Assembly: GCA_029939615.1 (NCBI GenBank) | Contig: JAOZSP010000063.1 | Coordinates: forward strand, 1 to 5,659 | Length of the DNA stretch: 5,659 nucleotides | Direction: 5' to 3' | Source of the DNA: Candidatus Izemoplasma sp. | GTDB lineage: Bacteria; Bacillota_I; Bacilli_A; Izemoplasmatales; Izemoplasmataceae | Shown here: in pieces, positions 5,173 through 5,659 of the stretch | Position numbering within the stretch: position 1 is the stretch's first letter | How the letters are laid out: every line of letters begins with the position of its first letter | The notes under the pieces: model-generated | Told to the model about the DNA's origin: nothing | Database searches by the model: none | Seen by the model: only the letters and a program-made list of their open reading frames with translations | Made by a program: the position numbers and the translations under genes

Positions 5173-5659
5173 ATGAAAAACACATTTTTATTTGATTTAG
5201 ATGGAACTGTTTTGCCAATGGATTTTGATAAGTTTATGGAGTTGTATTTTAATAATCTTGGAGCTCACTTTCACGGAAAAATAGATTCAAAATTATTAGA
5301 TAAATATATTATGGAAGCAACAGAGGTAATGATTAATGACAAAAGCGAAACTAAGAATGCAGATGTTTTTATGAGCCACTTTGCATCTTTAATTGATGGT
5401 GATATTGAGGAATATAAAGTGATGTTTAACAATTTTTATGATTCATTGTTTGAAAACGTAAAAGAATCTACTTATGAGAATAAATATATGCGTAAAAGCA
5501 TAGATTTATTAAAAGAAAAAGGATATCAAGTAGTTATTGCTACTAATCCCTTATTTCCTTTAAAAGCAAATTATCATAGATTAAGATGGGCAGGGTTTAC
5601 ACCTGACGAATTTTCATATATTACCTCTTTTGAGCAAAATAGATATTGCAAACCACACA
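5173..5659 (+). CDS. HAD-superfamily hydrolase, N-terminal part (runs off the window)
   Basis: The first 162 residues of a haloacid dehalogenase-type phosphatase are visible; the frame is still open at the end of the window. Motif I is FLFDLDGTV, with the nucleophile Asp8 and acid/base Asp10. Residues 16-110 form a helical cap inserted after motif I (a C1-type cap). Motif II is VVIATNP, with the phosphate-binding Thr at about 124. CKPH, near residues 159-162, is likely the start of motif III with its conserved Lys. The motif IV acidic residues lie beyond the window. The family includes phosphoglycolate phosphatase-like enzymes acting on small phosphorylated metabolites in the cytoplasm; the substrate is not evident. 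The ATG at 5173 is supported by GAGGAT at normal spacing and by its own promoter directly after the EEP terminator. Confidence 0.88.
   Translation, partial: MKNTFLFDLDGTVLPMDFDKFMELYFNNLGAHFHGKIDSKLLDKYIMEATEVMINDKSETKNADVFMSHFASLIDGDIEEYKVMFNNFYDSLFENVKESTYENKYMRKSIDLLKEKGYQVVIATNPLFPLKANYHRLRWAGFTPDEFSYITSFEQNRYCKPH

Overview
The window is AT-rich chromosomal DNA from a low-GC Firmicutes/Mollicutes-type bacterium. The gene starts are built from TATAAT-type -10 elements, often extended with TG, and GGAG-like ribosome binding sites. Tryptophan is read from TGG in every gene, and no reading frame needs TGA as tryptophan, so the standard bacterial code fits. A lineage that kept the standard code (Acholeplasma- or Izemoplasma-like) or another very AT-rich Firmicute would be consistent. 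This is inference: there is no rRNA or marker gene to settle it.

Layout. Positions 1-357 hold the 3' end of a glycine C-acetyltransferase gene (kbl), closed by a clear intrinsic terminator. A DUF2785-family gene follows and is split into two frames (442-921 and 930-1232). A single -1 shift near 918 joins them into a normal-looking protein of about 263 residues. A bidirectional terminator (1252-1292) separates it from a convergent minus-strand gene (1291-1773) for a small, probably secreted protein with an excellent Shine-Dalgarno site. A non-coding stretch of about 320 bases (1774-2093) lies between this gene and the next plus-strand gene. It contains several dyads, a G run and a GC-richer patch.

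From 2094 onward every gene is on the plus strand and each appears to have its own promoter. They encode a two-helix membrane protein resembling DUF3137 (2094-2978), an HNH endonuclease-like protein (3036-4010), a membrane-anchored endonuclease/exonuclease/phosphatase (EEP) protein (4066-5097), and the start of a HAD-superfamily hydrolase (5173 to the window end).

How the genes relate. There is little evidence of one shared pathway. The most suggestive pairing is the adjacent HNH nuclease and membrane-anchored EEP enzyme, with only 55 bases between them and no recognisable terminator. A nuclease-based defence role for the HNH gene is possible but not shown. The clearest unusual features are the split DUF2785 gene, the uncertain start of the HNH gene (GTG almost at the transcript 5' end, or a rare ATT), and two places where a terminator T-tract runs directly into the next gene's extended -10 promoter.
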